Assembly (NCBI RefSeq): GCF_004005475.1
Contig: NZ_RZTZ01000001.1
Span: 682,001 to 746,000 of the forward strand
Source of the DNA: Niallia taxi
Lineage (GTDB): Bacteria > Bacillota > Bacilli > Bacillales > Cytobacillaceae
Reading direction: 5' to 3'
DNA length: 64,000 bases
This document shows, one piece after another, positions 23,989-34,227 of the stretch. Position 1 is the first letter of the stretch, and every line of letters starts with the position of its first letter. The position numbers and the translations under genes were made by a program. The notes beneath the pieces are model-generated. The model was not told the origin of the DNA. It did not search any database and saw only the letters and a program-made list of their open reading frames with translations.

Positions 23989-24726
23989 ATGAAGCTGGAT
24001 ATTATTGGAGACGTTCATGGTTGCTTTGAAGAACTTCGAGCATTAACAACAAAGCTTGGATATAGCTGGGATTCAGGTTATCCCGTTCATCCAGAGGAAA
24101 GGAAGCTTGCTTTTGTCGGTGATTTAACAGACCGCGGCCCTTTTTCCCTTGGTGTAGTGAATGTTGTTTGCACACTCATTGAAAAAAAATTAGGTTATTA
24201 TGTGCCTGGAAATCACTGTAACAAACTATATCGCTATTTTTTAGGGCGAAAAGTTCAAATTACACATGGACTGGAAACAACAGTAGAAGAATTAAAGCAT
24301 TTGAAAAAAAAGGATAGGGAGATTATTAAGAATAGATTCATGAAACTATATGACACCTCACCTTTATACCAAGTCCTCGATGACGGGAAGCTTATCATTG
24401 CACATGCTGGGATTAAAGAAGAGTATATTGGCAAGCATTCGGACAAGGTGAAAACATTTGTCCTATATGGCGATATAACAGGCGAAACAAATCCTGACGG
24501 TTCACCTGTCCGCAAGGATTGGGCAAAGTCTTATTCAGGAAATGCTGTGATTGTATATGGGCATACACCCGTAAAAGAGGTTCGTAAAGTTAATCATACG
24601 TACAACATTGATACAGGAGCAGTATTCGGAGGCAAGCTTTCTGCGTTAAGCTATCCAGAATGGACAGTGCAATCCGTTCCTTCTTCCATGCCCTTTGTTG
24701 CAGAGAAATTTCGAACATTTGAATAA
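23989..24726 (+). CDS. prpE: Bis(5'-nucleosyl)-tetraphosphatase PrpE
   Basis: 245-residue metallophosphoesterase that hydrolyses Ap4A-type dinucleotides; the B. subtilis enzyme also acts as a protein phosphatase linked to spore germination. Metal-binding motifs are GDVHGC at residues 7-12, GDLTDRG at 44-50, GNHCNK at 74-79, and C-terminal histidines in [19 protein letters not shown] precedes ATG 23989. It is divergent from mgtE and convergent with yjbO, as in B. subtilis (yjbP). Confidence 0.95.
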   Translation: MKLDIIGDVHGCFEELRALTTKLGYSWDSGYPVHPEERKLAFVGDLTDRGPFSLGVVNVVCTLIEKKLGYYVPGNHCNKLYRYFLGRKVQITHGLETTVEELKHLKKKDREIIKNRFMKLYDTSPLYQVLDDGKLIIAHAGIKEEYIGKHSDKVKTFVLYGDITGETNPDGSPVRKDWAKSYSGNAVIVYGHTPVKEVRKVNHTYNIDTGAVFGGKLSALSYPEWTVQSVPSSMPFVAEKFRTFE

Positions 24727-24731
24727 AAAAA

Positions 24732-24758
24732 GAGACCAAGGCCTAAAACCTTGGTCTC
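24732..24758. terminator. Bidirectional terminator between prpE and yjbO
   Basis: Perfect 10-bp stem GAGACCAAGG / CCTTGGTCTC with a CCTAAAA loop, flanked by A-run and T-run. Confidence 0.92.
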
Positions 24759-24763
24759 CTTTT

Positions 24764-25645
24764 TCACAAAATAAGCTTTTTCATATCTTTAGGAAGGTCA
24801 ATGGAAAACTCGATATCACGGCCAGAGATCGGATGGATAAATGCTAATCGCGAACAGTGGAGTGCTTGTCTCCCCATGTCGCTTCGTGCCCCGCCATATA
24901 AATCATCGCCGACAAGCGGATGTCCGATATAAGAAAGATGAACACGGATTTGATGTGTTCTGCCCGTTTCCAAGGAGAGCCCGACTGCGGCAAATGCTTT
25001 ATATTGACTTAAGACATGAAAGTGAGTTATAGCCGTCTGTCCGTCCTCTCTCACTTCCCTTGTAATGATACTGTCTCCACATCTGCCTATCGGAGCATCG
25101 ATTGTACCGTGCATTTCGGTAAATACTCCTTCAGCAAAGGCTGTATAATTTCGTTTCACTAAACCGCCCTTTTGCTGTTCGCTCAAAAGATGGTGTATAT
25201 GGCGATGCTTTGCAATGAGGACAATGCCTGATGTATCCCTGTCCAGCCTTGTCACAATATGTGTCGTTGCAGCTATTTTTCTTTTCGTATAATAGCCGAA
25301 AATTGCATTTGCAAGGCTGCCTGCAGGATGCTCTCTTGAAGGAATTGTGTTCATGCCGCTCGGCTTAACCACAATGAGAAGAACATCATCCTCATATATA
25401 ATTTCAAGCGGTATTTCTTCTGGAACCAAGCCGGCACTTGGCTTTTCGACAGGGAAAGATACGGAAATCCGATCGCCTTTTTTCACTTTATAGCGGACAT
25501 TCTGCTCTAACTCATTGACGGTTATCTTACCACCTTTGAATTTAATATCTGTGAGCGCTGATTTTGAAATGGATTTCTCTTTTAAGAATTCCTTCAGCAG
25601 CAATTCCCTGTCCTCTTCCATAATCCAGTCTAACTTAAATGTCAC
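24764..25645 (-). CDS. yjbO: RluA/RluD-family pseudouridine synthase YjbO
   Basis: 293-residue RNA pseudouridine synthase. Residues about 20-75 resemble an S4-type RNA-binding segment (GKITVNELEQNVRYKVKKGD). The catalytic domain shows HIVTRLDRDTSGIVLIAKHR with the catalytic aspartate in RLDRDTSG, ETGRTHQIRVHL, and HPLVGDDLYGG. Substrate position (rRNA or tRNA) cannot be read from sequence. The start is GTG 25645, with AGGAGTGCAAGG upstream. It forms a minus-strand cluster with nadF, yjbM and yjbL. Confidence 0.92.
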   Translation of the reverse strand: MTFKLDWIMEEDRELLLKEFLKEKSISKSALTDIKFKGGKITVNELEQNVRYKVKKGDRISVSFPVEKPSAGLVPEEIPLEIIYEDDVLLIVVKPSGMNTIPSREHPAGSLANAIFGYYTKRKIAATTHIVTRLDRDTSGIVLIAKHRHIHHLLSEQQKGGLVKRNYTAFAEGVFTEMHGTIDAPIGRCGDSIITREVREDGQTAITHFHVLSQYKAFAAVGLSLETGRTHQIRVHLSYIGHPLVGDDLYGGARSDMGRQALHCSRLAFIHPISGRDIEFSIDLPKDMKKLIL

Positions 25646-25672
25646 GCACCTTGCACTCCTATTTCCTTTTTA

Positions 25673-26467
25673 TCATTCCGAAATGAATGAATCATGAACC
25701 CTTTTCCAAAATGGAAATGATCTGTATCTTGCAAATCTTATTTTCTCTTCGGCAACCCGATAATGAATTGATTTTACTTTCTTATGAAGCAGTGTCAAAT
25801 GATCAATGGAAATACGGAAATCAGGCTCATTGACAGGACGCAGCACACATGTATGATGCTCAGGGATAATAAGCGGAGAGCCTACTGTTCGAAAGACGCG
25901 ATTGTTTATGGAGGCCATTTCTGCCAATTGTATCGCTTTTATCGACGGATGAAGCAATGCTCCACCTAAAGCTTTATTATAGGCTGTGCTTCCTGACGGT
26001 GTTGAAACACATAACCCATCGCCTCTAAAGCGCTCAAAATGTTCCCCTCTTATTTCCACATCCATCACAAACGTGCCGTCAATGCTTTTAACAGTTGACT
26101 CATTAAGAGCAAGATATCTCGTTTCCTTCTCCTCATCCTGATACTGAACGGTCACTTCTAGCAGTGGATATTCAACAACACTGTATGGCGTTTTTGCTAT
26201 TGCTATAACTAGCTTTTCAATTTCATCTGGCGTCCAGTCGGCATAAAAGCCAAGATGACCTGTATGAACACCAACAAAAGCCGTTTTATCCAAGCGGCTG
26301 CTGTAGCGGTGAAACGCATATAATAAAGTTCCATCTCCACCGACTGAAATGACGATATCTGGCTCTTCTTCCTCATACTCCATCTCAAAATCAAGCAAGT
26401 ATTGCTTTAATAGCTGAACCAAGTTATCCGATTTTGAATCACCTTTTGAGGTTACGGCAAATTTCAT
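25673..26467 (-). CDS. nadF: NAD kinase
   Basis: 264-residue ATP-dependent NAD kinase, the only route to NADP. It has the GGDGT motif at residues 43-47 with catalytic Asp45, the ALNEST segment that binds NAD, and the [15 protein letters not shown] loop (residues about 154-168), all diagnostic. ATG 26467 has an AGGAGCT site. It lies between yjbO and the alarmone synthetase gene, 32 bases after the latter, so probably in one operon: the conserved yjbM-yjbN-yjbO order. Also called ppnK or yjbN. Confidence 0.96.
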   Translation of the reverse strand: MKFAVTSKGDSKSDNLVQLLKQYLLDFEMEYEEEEPDIVISVGGDGTLLYAFHRYSSRLDKTAFVGVHTGHLGFYADWTPDEIEKLVIAIAKTPYSVVEYPLLEVTVQYQDEEKETRYLALNESTVKSIDGTFVMDVEIRGEHFERFRGDGLCVSTPSGSTAYNKALGGALLHPSIKAIQLAEMASINNRVFRTVGSPLIIPEHHTCVLRPVNEPDFRISIDHLTLLHKKVKSIHYRVAEEKIRFARYRSFPFWKRVHDSFISE

Positions 26468-26499
26468 TTTTTATAGCTCCTCTTTGAAATGATGGAAAA

Positions 26500-27135
26500 T
26501 CATTTTTTCCTGTCCTTCTTCTCCTTTTTTCGATTGAAAAAAGCTTGTGCTTCCTGGATTTCTCCACGAATTAGCGACATTTCCTTATCTAGGCGGAAGG
26601 CAGCTTCAGCTGCTCCCTGCAATCTCATTTGGATATCCTTTGGAAATTGCCCTTTGTATTTATAGTTAAGTGAATGTTCAATCGTTGCCCAGAAGTTCAT
26701 GGCAAGCGTACGAATCTGTATTTCCATTAAGATCTTCTTCTCACCATTAATCGTTTGAACTGGATAAATTATGACAACATGATAGGAGCGGTAGCCGCTT
26801 TCTTTTCTGTGGAGGATATAGTCTCTTTCCTCGACAATTTCAAAGTCATTACGCTGTCTTAGTAATTCTACTACTCTTATAATATCGTCAACAAACGGAC
26901 ACATCATACGCAGACCAGCAATGTCCTGCATCTCTGTTCCTAACTTGTCTAAAGGTATCCCCTTTTCATTTGCCTTATCAAGAATGCTCGCTATCGGCTT
27001 CACTCTTCCTGTGACAAATTCAATCGGTGAATGCTCCTCCTCATCATGCTCAAACTGGCGTCTCATGCCCTTTAGCTTCACTTTTAATTCATCTACCGCT
27101 TGTTTATAAGGGGCTAAAAATTGATCCCACTGCAT
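26500..27135 (-). CDS. relQ: Small alarmone synthetase (GTP pyrophosphokinase) YjbM/RelQ/SasB
   Basis: 211-residue cytosolic (p)ppGpp synthetase without hydrolase or regulatory domains; the B. subtilis homologue is a tetramer. Motifs are SPIEFVTGRVKPIASILDKA, DIAGLRMMCPFVDDI (synthetase G-loop region), the GTP-binding ESGYRSYHVVI and EIQIRTLAMNFWATIEHSLN. The C-terminus is a basic helix (FNRKKEKKDRKK). The start is ATG 27135, with GGGGTG 7 bases upstream and a family-like N-terminus; GTG at 27144 is an alternative. Cotranscribed with nadF and yjbO. Confidence 0.95.
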   Translation of the reverse strand: MQWDQFLAPYKQAVDELKVKLKGMRRQFEHDEEEHSPIEFVTGRVKPIASILDKANEKGIPLDKLGTEMQDIAGLRMMCPFVDDIIRVVELLRQRNDFEIVEERDYILHRKESGYRSYHVVIIYPVQTINGEKKILMEIQIRTLAMNFWATIEHSLNYKYKGQFPKDIQMRLQGAAEAAFRLDKEMSLIRGEIQEAQAFFNRKKEKKDRKK

Positions 27136-27187
27136 GTATAACACCCCATTTTCATAGGTTTCCTTCTTTTATGTAAGTATATTTCTA

Positions 27188-27559
27188 CTATTTAGAAAAT
27201 ACGGACGTAACAGCCTGTTCCATTTCTTCCCCGTAATTGCCGTTACCCTCAATATTATCAATTAAGTATTCCATTTCTTCCTTCCAATCAATCAACTCAA
27301 GGTTGTCGTTGCCATTTGAAATATAAAGTTTAAGATTTGCTGCTAAGCCTTCCTTAATGCTTGGCCAAATATCCTTATGAAGAACAATATAAATATACTC
27401 GTCTTCCTTTTCTGCTATATATATAAATGCGAAAGAATCAGAATCAACCAGAATTTGTCCCTTAGGTGTCAGCTGGCTGACTGGGTAACTTTCGTCTACT
27501 TTCAAGATAACTTTTGTTTCTGCTATTTCTGCATTTAGTATTTGTAGTTTTTCTGTCAT
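27188..27559 (-). CDS. yjbL: YjbL-type protein (UPF0738)
   Basis: 123-residue soluble protein of unknown function found next to yjbM in Bacillus. It is predicted alpha/beta with an acidic C-terminus (DWKEEMEYLIDNIEGNGNYG). There are no catalytic motifs I can name. The start is ATG 27559, with GGAGGGTGAAGAA ideally spaced; the ORF could extend 5 codons upstream but that part overlaps the ribosome site. It is the first gene of the yjbL-relQ-nadF-yjbO cluster and is divergent from yjbK. Confidence 0.85.
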   Translation of the reverse strand: MTEKLQILNAEIAETKVILKVDESYPVSQLTPKGQILVDSDSFAFIYIAEKEDEYIYIVLHKDIWPSIKEGLAANLKLYISNGNDNLELIDWKEEMEYLIDNIEGNGNYGEEMEQAVTSVFSK

Positions 27560-27700
27560 TTCTTCACCCTCCAACTATGCACTATTTTACCACATTGCTT
27601 AAATTTATCCTAAATATTGCGGTCAGAAACAAACAAAGAGATAATAACTACTAGAAGATAATTAATGAAGTACGGGAAAAACGCCGTGAAAGGATATTAG

Positions 27701-28294
27701 ATGATGGAGAAAAATATCGAAATTGAATTTAAAAACATACTTACAAAAGCGGAATACCTTGAGCTACTTAACCATTTCCAAGTGAAGGAAACCGAATTGT
27801 TTAAGCAAGAGAACCATTATTTTGATACAAAGAACTTCGAACTTAAAGAACGCAGCTCTGCACTTCGCATCCGCAAAAAGCAATCAGGTTATGAACTTAC
27901 ATTAAAACAGCCTTGTGATGATGGCTTGCTTGAAACAAATAAGCAGCTAACTGCAGAGGCTGGAGAGGAAATGATTCAAACTGGTAAAATAAATGACCCA
28001 CAGTTTGCATCTATTTTAGAAGAAATGGGAATTGCTCCTGAGAGCATTGTCTATTTCGGTTCACTAAGCACAATCCGAGCAGAAAAGGAAACTGGAAATG
28101 GTTTACTAGTTTTTGACCACAGTTTTTATTTAAATATCGAAGATTATGAGTTAGAATATGAAGTAAGCGACAGAAAAGAAGGACAAGTCTATTTCCAAGA
28201 GCTTCTTCATTCTTTTCAGATTCCAATAAGAGAAACGAAAAATAAAGTAAGAAGATTTTATGAACAAAAATATACGAACGATATAAATTCATAA
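27701..28294 (+). CDS. yjbK: CYTH-domain protein YjbK
   Basis: 197-residue member of the CYTH (CyaB/thiamine triphosphatase) superfamily: an eight-stranded tunnel that binds triphosphates with a metal. The signature ExExK is IEIEFK (Glu7, Glu9, Lys11). Further tunnel residues lie in [18 protein letters not shown] (residues about 52-69) and [14 protein letters not shown]. The substrate may be inorganic triphosphate or an alarmone-like compound. ATG at 27701 or 27704; AAAGGATA upstream. It is divergent from yjbL and followed 29 bases later by cwlQ. Confidence 0.9.
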   Translation: MMEKNIEIEFKNILTKAEYLELLNHFQVKETELFKQENHYFDTKNFELKERSSALRIRKKQSGYELTLKQPCDDGLLETNKQLTAEAGEEMIQTGKINDPQFASILEEMGIAPESIVYFGSLSTIRAEKETGNGLLVFDHSFYLNIEDYELEYEVSDRKEGQVYFQELLHSFQIPIRETKNKVRRFYEQKYTNDINS

Positions 28295-28323
28295 TACAGT
28301 TTACCAGCATATGGAGGAACTAC

Positions 28324-28986
28324 ATGAAAATAGATCAATTAAAAGCCTTGTTTGAGCTGCAGGCAATGCAAAGTATGACAACTGGAACATCTAACAGTTC
28401 CTCTTCTTCCACAAATCTATTTCAAGAGCTGCTCGGCAGTTTCACATCAAGCGGGACAGGAATTGCAGATAGTATTATTCAAAATACGCTCGGAAGTAGT
28501 AATTCTGGAGTAAGCACAATCAATAGTCTAAACCCTTTGCAAACAAGTACAAACAGCTCCTTGCTGCCAATTAGTCTGACTAAATTGGCGAAAACGGACT
28601 CGAGCTCCACAAGTGACTTTGATGACATTATTAAACAAGCTGCTGCTAAATACGGCGTACCGGAAAAGCTGATTAGCTCTGTCATTAAGGTTGAATCGAA
28701 CTTCAATCCAAACGCAACAAGCTATGTAGGTGCATCAGGTCTTATGCAATTGATGCCTTCCACTGCAAGAGGGTTAGGAATAGATAATGTTTTTGATCCA
28801 GCACAAAACATTATGGGTGGTACGAAATATTTAAAGCAAATGCTTACGAAGTATGATGGTAACGTCAGCCTCGCATTGGCTGCCTATAATGCAGGTCCTG
28901 GAAATGTAAACAAATACGGAGGAATACCTCCTTTTAAAGAAACTCAAAACTATGTTGCGAAAGTAACACAGCACTATACGGCATAA
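28324..28986 (+). CDS. cwlQ: Lytic transglycosylase YjbJ/CwlQ
   Basis: 220 residues. An N-terminal linker of about 95 residues rich in Ser/Thr/Asn (low complexity) leads to a soluble lytic transglycosylase domain at about 100-220. Motifs are [12 protein letters not shown] with catalytic Glu124, [13 protein letters not shown] and [13 protein letters not shown]. The B. subtilis homologue cleaves peptidoglycan glycan strands, with both muramidase and lytic transglycosylase activity. There is no classical signal peptide, as in the homologue, so the export route is unclear. GGAGGAACTAC precedes the ATG. A hairpin with GCAGGCC-type arms at about 28993-29021 follows the gene. Confidence 0.93.
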   Translation: MKIDQLKALFELQAMQSMTTGTSNSSSSSTNLFQELLGSFTSSGTGIADSIIQNTLGSSNSGVSTINSLNPLQTSTNSSLLPISLTKLAKTDSSSTSDFDDIIKQAAAKYGVPEKLISSVIKVESNFNPNATSYVGASGLMQLMPSTARGLGIDNVFDPAQNIMGGTKYLKQMLTKYDGNVSLALAAYNAGPGNVNKYGGIPPFKETQNYVAKVTQHYTA

Positions 28987-29225
28987 TACTACTCGGCAGG
29001 TCCTGCAATACAGGCCTGCTTTCCTTGGCTCTATATCCGGTGTTTTTGACAGTGGGTATTTTTTATGAAAAAATTTGCTCAAAATAAATTAAGGCATAAA
29101 CTATGACAGATGATAATAAAGTTTTACAAGCTATTTATTTGTACAATGAAAAAACCATTGGTAAAATAGCAATAGAATGATTTTTATATTAAATTTTCTT
29201 ATCATCCAAAAAAGGAGTTTTAATT

Positions 29226-29609
29226 ATGGTCAATAAAATGCCTACTCCATATGATGTTATTGGGGAAAAAACGCTTAGCCATCTTGTTGATGCTTTTTAT
29301 GAGCGTGTTGGCAATCACCCCGAATTAGCTCCTATATTTCCAGATGACTTAACTGAAACTGCAAGAAAGCAAAAACAGTTTCTTACACAATATTTAGGAG
29401 GGCCATCTATATATACAGAAGAGCATGGCCATCCAATGCTTAGGGCAAGGCATCTGCCTTTTCCTATTACAGAAAGGCGTGCAAAGGCATGGCTTTCCTG
29501 CATGAGTGAAGCAATGGATGAAGTGGAGCTAGATGACTCCATTCGTGAAGGGCTTTTTTCAAGACTTGCTTTGACCGCAAAACACATGATCAATTCGGAG
29601 GAAAACTGA
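29226..29609 (+). CDS. yjbI: Truncated (group II) haemoglobin YjbI
   Basis: 127-residue 2-on-2 globin. The family pattern is visible: LVDAFYERVGNHPELAPIFP (B-helix and CE region with tyrosine), QKQFLTQYLGGPSIYTEEHG, HPMLRARHLPFPI with the proximal histidine, and the WLSCM tryptophan. It binds O2 or peroxide. In B. subtilis it is cotranscribed with spxH (yjbH), and here its stop is 20 bases before the spxH ATG. AAAGGAG precedes the start. Confidence 0.94.
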   Translation: MVNKMPTPYDVIGEKTLSHLVDAFYERVGNHPELAPIFPDDLTETARKQKQFLTQYLGGPSIYTEEHGHPMLRARHLPFPITERRAKAWLSCMSEAMDEVELDDSIREGLFSRLALTAKHMINSEEN

Positions 29610-29628
29610 GAATAAAAGGTGATTAAAC

Positions 29629-30504
29629 ATGACTGAAAAAGATTTGTCTACATCCAACCCGATAACAGCCGAAGACAATTGCCCTGATAGCAAACCCCTT
29701 GAAATATACATGTTTGTCGATCCCTTATGTCCTGAGTGTTGGGCTTTAGAACCAATTATCAAAAAGCTCCAGATCGAATATGGCCAGTATTTTTCCTTAA
29801 AGCATGTTTTAAGCGGCAGATTAGCAACATTAAATATGAATAAAAAAACGAAGTATGAAAATATTGCCGAGCTTTGGGAAAAAACGGCATCCAGAACTGG
29901 CATGTCATGCGATGGATCTCTTTGGTATGAAAACCCAATTGTTTCACCATATTTAGCTTCCATTGCTTTAAAGGCAGCAGAATTACAAGGACGTAAATGC
30001 GGCATACGTTTTTTAAGAAAACTGCAAGAAATGCTTTTTCTCGAGAAACAGAATATTGCAACATTTGATGTACTAAAAACCTGTGCTGCAAGTGTCGGTC
30101 TCGATGTTGTCGAGTTCGTCGCGGACATTCATTCGGCAAGTGCAGCTAAAGCCTTCCAATGTGACATGAAAATTACTTCCGAAATGGAAGTGTCGGAAAT
30201 TCCGACATTGGTTTTCTTTAATGAAAATATAGAAGAAGAAGGAATTAAAGTTACCGGCTACTATCCTTATGAGGTATACGTCCAAATCATTGAAGAAATG
30301 TTACAAATTGTTCCAGAAAAGGCAGATCCTCCTCCATTGGAGTCTTTCTTAAAGTGCTTTAACCTTGTGGCATCAAAAGAGCTTTCCGTCGTTTATAATA
30401 AGTCAATTCAAGAGATGGAAAGGGAAATGAAGAAGCTGCAGCTTAAACAGCTTGTTGAACAAATCCCTGCAAAGTATGGAATGTTTTGGAAGTATATTGG
30501 CTAA
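29629..30504 (+). CDS. spxH: ClpXP adaptor SpxH (YjbH), thioredoxin-like DsbA-fold protein
   Basis: 291-residue cytosolic adaptor that presents Spx to ClpXP, keeping Spx low under non-stress conditions. The thioredoxin/DsbA-like domain begins at [18 protein letters not shown], with the CxxC pair Cys34 and Cys37. The rest ([20 protein letters not shown]-type segment, residues about 98-118; [10 protein letters not shown] cis-Pro loop) fits DsbA-family insertion. The C-terminal helical tail is long and acidic/basic mixed. It lies downstream of yjbI with a 20-base gap, and its substrate Spx is encoded 6.5 kb away. Confidence 0.95.
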   Translation: MTEKDLSTSNPITAEDNCPDSKPLEIYMFVDPLCPECWALEPIIKKLQIEYGQYFSLKHVLSGRLATLNMNKKTKYENIAELWEKTASRTGMSCDGSLWYENPIVSPYLASIALKAAELQGRKCGIRFLRKLQEMLFLEKQNIATFDVLKTCAASVGLDVVEFVADIHSASAAKAFQCDMKITSEMEVSEIPTLVFFNENIEEEGIKVTGYYPYEVYVQIIEEMLQIVPEKADPPPLESFLKCFNLVASKELSVVYNKSIQEMEREMKKLQLKQLVEQIPAKYGMFWKYIG

Positions 30505-30529
30505 GCTTTGAAGTTAAAAAAATGACATA

Positions 30530-30567
30530 AAAAAAGGGCTTGCTGTCTCAAGGCAAGGCCTTTTTTT
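30530..30567 (+). terminator. Intrinsic terminator after spxH
   Basis: AAAAAAGGGCTTGC pairs with GCAAGGCCTTTTTTT around a TGTCTCAAG loop region. Confidence 0.85.
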
Positions 30568-30777
30568 ATTAACAAAGGGGATGGGAGAAATTTTCACGGT
30601 CAAACAAAGGGGTATAAGTTTGTTTGTGATTAATTTCACAACACAATAATAACATATTATTAATACCACTATCAAGAAGTTTGTACATAAGTTCACAAAA
30701 TAGACAAACTTTCATAACTTACTGTTCGCGCACATACATTATGGACAGGAACGCTTTTATAGAAAGGAGATAATACC

Positions 30778-30954
30778 ATGAAGGCAATTATACCTATCTC
30801 ACTGCTTCTTTGTATTCTGTTTGCTTTCTTTTTGAATATCCTTGGGCTTATGCGTATCTTTCCTATATATATAAGCTCCCCGCTGCTTTTTCTTGCGCTA
30901 TTCCTCTTTTTATCCTTTTTGAACAACCGAAAGAAGTTCAAAGGTTTCCATTAG
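30778..30954 (+). CDS. Small membrane protein (YizD-position)
   Basis: 58 residues with two hydrophobic helices: IPISLLLCILFAFFLNILGL at the N-terminus and SSPLLFLALFLFLSFLN near the C-terminus, followed by a basic RKKFKGFH tail. An AGAAAGGAGATAATACC ribosome site gives strong support. In B. subtilis the small gene yizD occupies this place between yjbH and pepF, so this may be its orthologue; sequence identity was not checked. It is below usual ORF size limits. Function unknown. Confidence 0.75.
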   Translation: MKAIIPISLLLCILFAFFLNILGLMRIFPIYISSPLLFLALFLFLSFLNNRKKFKGFH

Positions 30955-30975
30955 TATAATCACAAATAAAAAAAA

Positions 30976-31011
30976 CCCGTAAATGTTAGAATGGTGGCTA
31001 ACATTTACGGG
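30976..31011. terminator. Strong terminator between yizD-like gene and pepF
   Basis: Perfect 14-bp stem CCCGTAAATGTTAG / CTAACATTTACGGG with an 8-base loop. On the minus strand it ends in an eight-base T-run, so it mainly serves pepF. Confidence 0.93.
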
Positions 31012-31040
31012 CAGCTCAATATTGTCAAAGGCTTAATTTA

Positions 31041-32858
31041 TTAGGAAAGCAGGCTTTCCATTTCATTCAGCTTTTGTTCAAATACTTTGCATGCTTCTCT
31101 AATTGGATCCTTGCTTGTCATGTCTACTCCAGCTTTTTTCAATACTTCAATTGGATAGTCAGAGCTTCCTGCTTTCAGGAAGTCCAAATAGCGGTCAACA
31201 GCAGGCTTCCCTTCTTCAAGAATTTGGCTGCTTAAAGCTGTTGCTGCACTAAAGCCTGTTGCGTATTGATATACATAATAATCATAATAAAAATGAGGAA
31301 TTCTCGACCACTCTAAACCTATTTCCTCATCAATAATGATGTCTTCCTCTCCGAAATACTTCTGGTTTAGCTTATAGTATTCAGATGTAAATAAATCAGC
31401 AGTCAGCGCTTCATTGTTTTGCGCCTTTTCATGAATAAGATGCTCGAATTCTGCAAACATTGTTTGGCGGAAAACAGTGCCTCTGAAGCCCTCTAAATAA
31501 TGGTTCAGTAAATATAGACGCTTCTGTTCATCTGTAATGCTTTTCAACATATAGTCGTTCAGCAATGCCTCGTTACATGTTGAGGCTACCTCAGCGACAA
31601 ATATTGAATAATCTCCATAAGCGTATGGCTGTGATTTTCGTGTGTAATAACTGTGTACAGAATGCCCAAACTCATGTGCTAATGTAAACAAATTATTAAC
31701 ATTATCCTGCCAGTTCATTAAGATATATGGATTTGTTCCATATGCTCCAGATGAATATGCACCGCTTCGTTTTCCTTTATTCTCGTGAACATCCACCCAG
31801 CGATTTTCAAAGCCTTCCTTCAAAATGGACGAATACTCTTCTCCTAATGGAGCAAGCCCTTTAAGAATTAGGTCCTTCGCCTCTTCATAACTGATTTCCA
31901 TCTTTACATCCTTAACAAGAGGTGTATACAAATCGTACATATGAAGCTTTTCAAGGCCAAGTACTTTTTTGCGCAGCTTTACGTAACGATGCAGCAATGG
32001 CAAATACTCGTTGACTGTTTCCACGAGGTTTTCATATACCTGCTCTGGAATATTATTTGCTGCTAGGGCAGCATGGCGCGCTGATTTATAGTTACGTACT
32101 TTTGCATTAAAAGTATGGTTCTTTACTGTACCAGATAAAGTAGAAGAGAATGTGTTCTTAAATTTCCCATACGTATCATACACTGCTTTAAACGCATCAT
32201 GACGTACTCGTTGGTCAGCACTTTCTAAAAAGCGGGAATAGCGGCCATGCGTTACCTCCACTTCCTCCCCATTTTCATCTTTAATGCTTGGGAATTCAAT
32301 ATCTGCATTATTAAGCATACCAAATGTATTGCTTGAAGCATTCAATACCTCTGAAGCCTGTGCAAGCAGCGCTTCCTGATCTGCGGTAAGTACATGCGGA
32401 CGCTGCAGGTTAATTTCTTCTAAAGTTTGCTCATATAATTTCAGCTCTTCCTTCTCATTAAGAAACCCTTGAATTACTGCTTCATCAATGGAAAGAAGCT
32501 CTGGAACGATATATGCCAGCGCACTTCCAGCTTGTGCATATAGATTTTTAATGCGACCATCAAGCCCTTGATAAACACCATTTGTCGTGTCTTGATCATA
32601 GCGCATATGTGCATATGTATATAATTTTCCTAAACGGCTTAAAAGGGTATCCTGGTACTGAAGTGCTTCGTATAAAACATCTGCACTTTCGGATAGCTTT
32701 CCTTGATAGTCAGCAGCCTTCTCAGACAGTGTTTTAACCTCTTCATACTCTTTATTCCAATCATCATCCGATGGGAAGATATCTTCAAGCCTCCATGTGT
32801 CTTCCACTTGAACTTCATTACGTAAAGGCAGTTTTTTTACAGCTGATTCATTTGACAT
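31041..32858 (-). CDS. pepF: Oligoendopeptidase F
   Basis: 605-residue M3B zinc metallopeptidase that degrades peptides of about 7-17 residues in the cytosol; overproduction in B. subtilis blocks sporulation phosphorelay signalling. The zinc motif is LAHEFGHSVHSYY (HExxH) with a third ligand glutamate in FVAEVASTCNEALL. The N-terminal helical region is typical. The start is ATG 32858 (MSNESAVKKLP), with GGAGGATTT upstream; the longer open frame adds 39 residues without a ribosome site. Next to coiA, as in B. subtilis, with yizD-like and spxH on the other side. Confidence 0.95.
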   Translation of the reverse strand: MSNESAVKKLPLRNEVQVEDTWRLEDIFPSDDDWNKEYEEVKTLSEKAADYQGKLSESADVLYEALQYQDTLLSRLGKLYTYAHMRYDQDTTNGVYQGLDGRIKNLYAQAGSALAYIVPELLSIDEAVIQGFLNEKEELKLYEQTLEEINLQRPHVLTADQEALLAQASEVLNASSNTFGMLNNADIEFPSIKDENGEEVEVTHGRYSRFLESADQRVRHDAFKAVYDTYGKFKNTFSSTLSGTVKNHTFNAKVRNYKSARHAALAANNIPEQVYENLVETVNEYLPLLHRYVKLRKKVLGLEKLHMYDLYTPLVKDVKMEISYEEAKDLILKGLAPLGEEYSSILKEGFENRWVDVHENKGKRSGAYSSGAYGTNPYILMNWQDNVNNLFTLAHEFGHSVHSYYTRKSQPYAYGDYSIFVAEVASTCNEALLNDYMLKSITDEQKRLYLLNHYLEGFRGTVFRQTMFAEFEHLIHEKAQNNEALTADLFTSEYYKLNQKYFGEEDIIIDEEIGLEWSRIPHFYYDYYVYQYATGFSAATALSSQILEEGKPAVDRYLDFLKAGSSDYPIEVLKKAGVDMTSKDPIREACKVFEQKLNEMESLLS

Positions 32859-33019
32859 ATAAATCCTCCAATCTTTCATTCGGATTTCGAAAATAATTCC
32901 TATCCGATATTTTCTATCTATTATAACTAAATTCCTGCTCCTAATTAAACTTTTGTGCTTTGCTACGATTAGCATATGTATCTTTTACCGATTTCATTAT
33001 TCAATTTTCTTCCCTAATA

Positions 33020-34183
33020 TTAAAGCCAACCGCCTTTTTGCATTCTTTTATAAAACATATCTTCTTCTGTCACAATGTTGTTTTTTGAAAGATAAGCATC
33101 CTCAACCTTTTTATAAAAATGCGGGCGAACTTCTTCAATTTCCTTACATTTTAAAAGCACATTTATATAATTGTTAACCGCATCTCGATAATCTCCTTTA
33201 ATACTTGGAAGACTTCTAACTTGAACTTCCCTTCTTTTTATTCTTTCAAGGAAGGCTCTGTGAATTTTGTGCAAGGAAATAATCTTTCCTTGCATTAAAA
33301 AACTATCCATGTACAAATAAGACTGCCAAATTAACGGGGATGTTGCTAATCGGATTCCTTCTTTTAGAGGGATGCCTATAGTTGGCAGAAGAAAATGCGG
33401 GTGCAGACCACACTGATACAGCTCTCGTAAAATGCTATCATTCTCCTTTGTAGGGTAATGAAGCTGTTGATTCTTTTGATTGCGGATAAGGCTTTTCCAA
33501 TTGCTATAAGGGAAATTATCATAAAAGCTATCCCTATTTCCCTTGAGTGTCACAGTATTTAATGGAAGCTTACAACTGGAGGTAAAGGTATTTACTTTTG
33601 AAATGGGGATAAGCGTATGAAGAAAGTGGAAGGCTTGTTCCTTGGGGCAATATGTTGGAATTATGTAGGTATCCTTATATTTAGTCAGGAAGGAGGCTTG
33701 AAAAGCTGATAGACGGCTTAATCCTTTGCGCAGCTTTATATGTTTATGACCGAGGATCCAAACTGGCTTGTAGTTTGCTTTTTTATATTGCTGTGTGCGT
33801 TTAATTATCGAGGCAATAGGAATGGAGGAGCATTGGAATTCAAGGACAATATAGGTGTTTTTCCAGATGAAGCCTATGTCGGCTCTTTGCTTAATGGCAG
33901 GAAAGTACGGCTCCAGCTCTGGATTCATGCCTAGATCCTTTAGTCGCTCATAAAGCTGGAGCTTGCCTTGCAAATGATAGCCAGATTCTGATTCACTGCT
34001 GCTTTCACAAGAGTTGTCCTTTTGGTGGGCAAAATGGGGCAGCCTCATTTCCCCTTTTTTTAAGATCACACTATTGCCACATGCTGGACAATAGCATGTG
34101 GATTGCTTTTCAGCAAGCAGATGATTTGGTTTAAAGTCTGATGCATACACCATTATTCCATTTTCATTTAGTGCTGTAAACAA
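33020..34183 (-). CDS. coiA: Competence protein CoiA
   Basis: 387 residues. The N-terminal zinc-finger-like motif is Cys32-x2-Cys35 followed by PHFAH (49-53) and Cys59. A PD-(D/E)xK nuclease-like core follows, with RADIGFIWKNTYIVLEFQCS, whose Asp, Glu and Gln are the likely catalytic residues. CoiA is a late competence protein required for recombination of incoming DNA and interacts with RecA-pathway factors. The start is TTG 34183 with AGGAGTGA upstream. It stands between pepF and cls, with mecA beyond. The motif is shared with the helicase at 11731-14040. Confidence 0.93.
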   Translation of the reverse strand: MFTALNENGIMVYASDFKPNHLLAEKQSTCYCPACGNSVILKKGEMRLPHFAHQKDNSCESSSESESGYHLQGKLQLYERLKDLGMNPELEPYFPAIKQRADIGFIWKNTYIVLEFQCSSIPIASIIKRTQQYKKANYKPVWILGHKHIKLRKGLSRLSAFQASFLTKYKDTYIIPTYCPKEQAFHFLHTLIPISKVNTFTSSCKLPLNTVTLKGNRDSFYDNFPYSNWKSLIRNQKNQQLHYPTKENDSILRELYQCGLHPHFLLPTIGIPLKEGIRLATSPLIWQSYLYMDSFLMQGKIISLHKIHRAFLERIKRREVQVRSLPSIKGDYRDAVNNYINVLLKCKEIEEVRPHFYKKVEDAYLSKNNIVTEEDMFYKRMQKGGWL

Positions 34184-34227
34184 TGTTAAATCACTCCTCT
34201 TTGAAATTCCTCTTAAGGCTTCCTTCC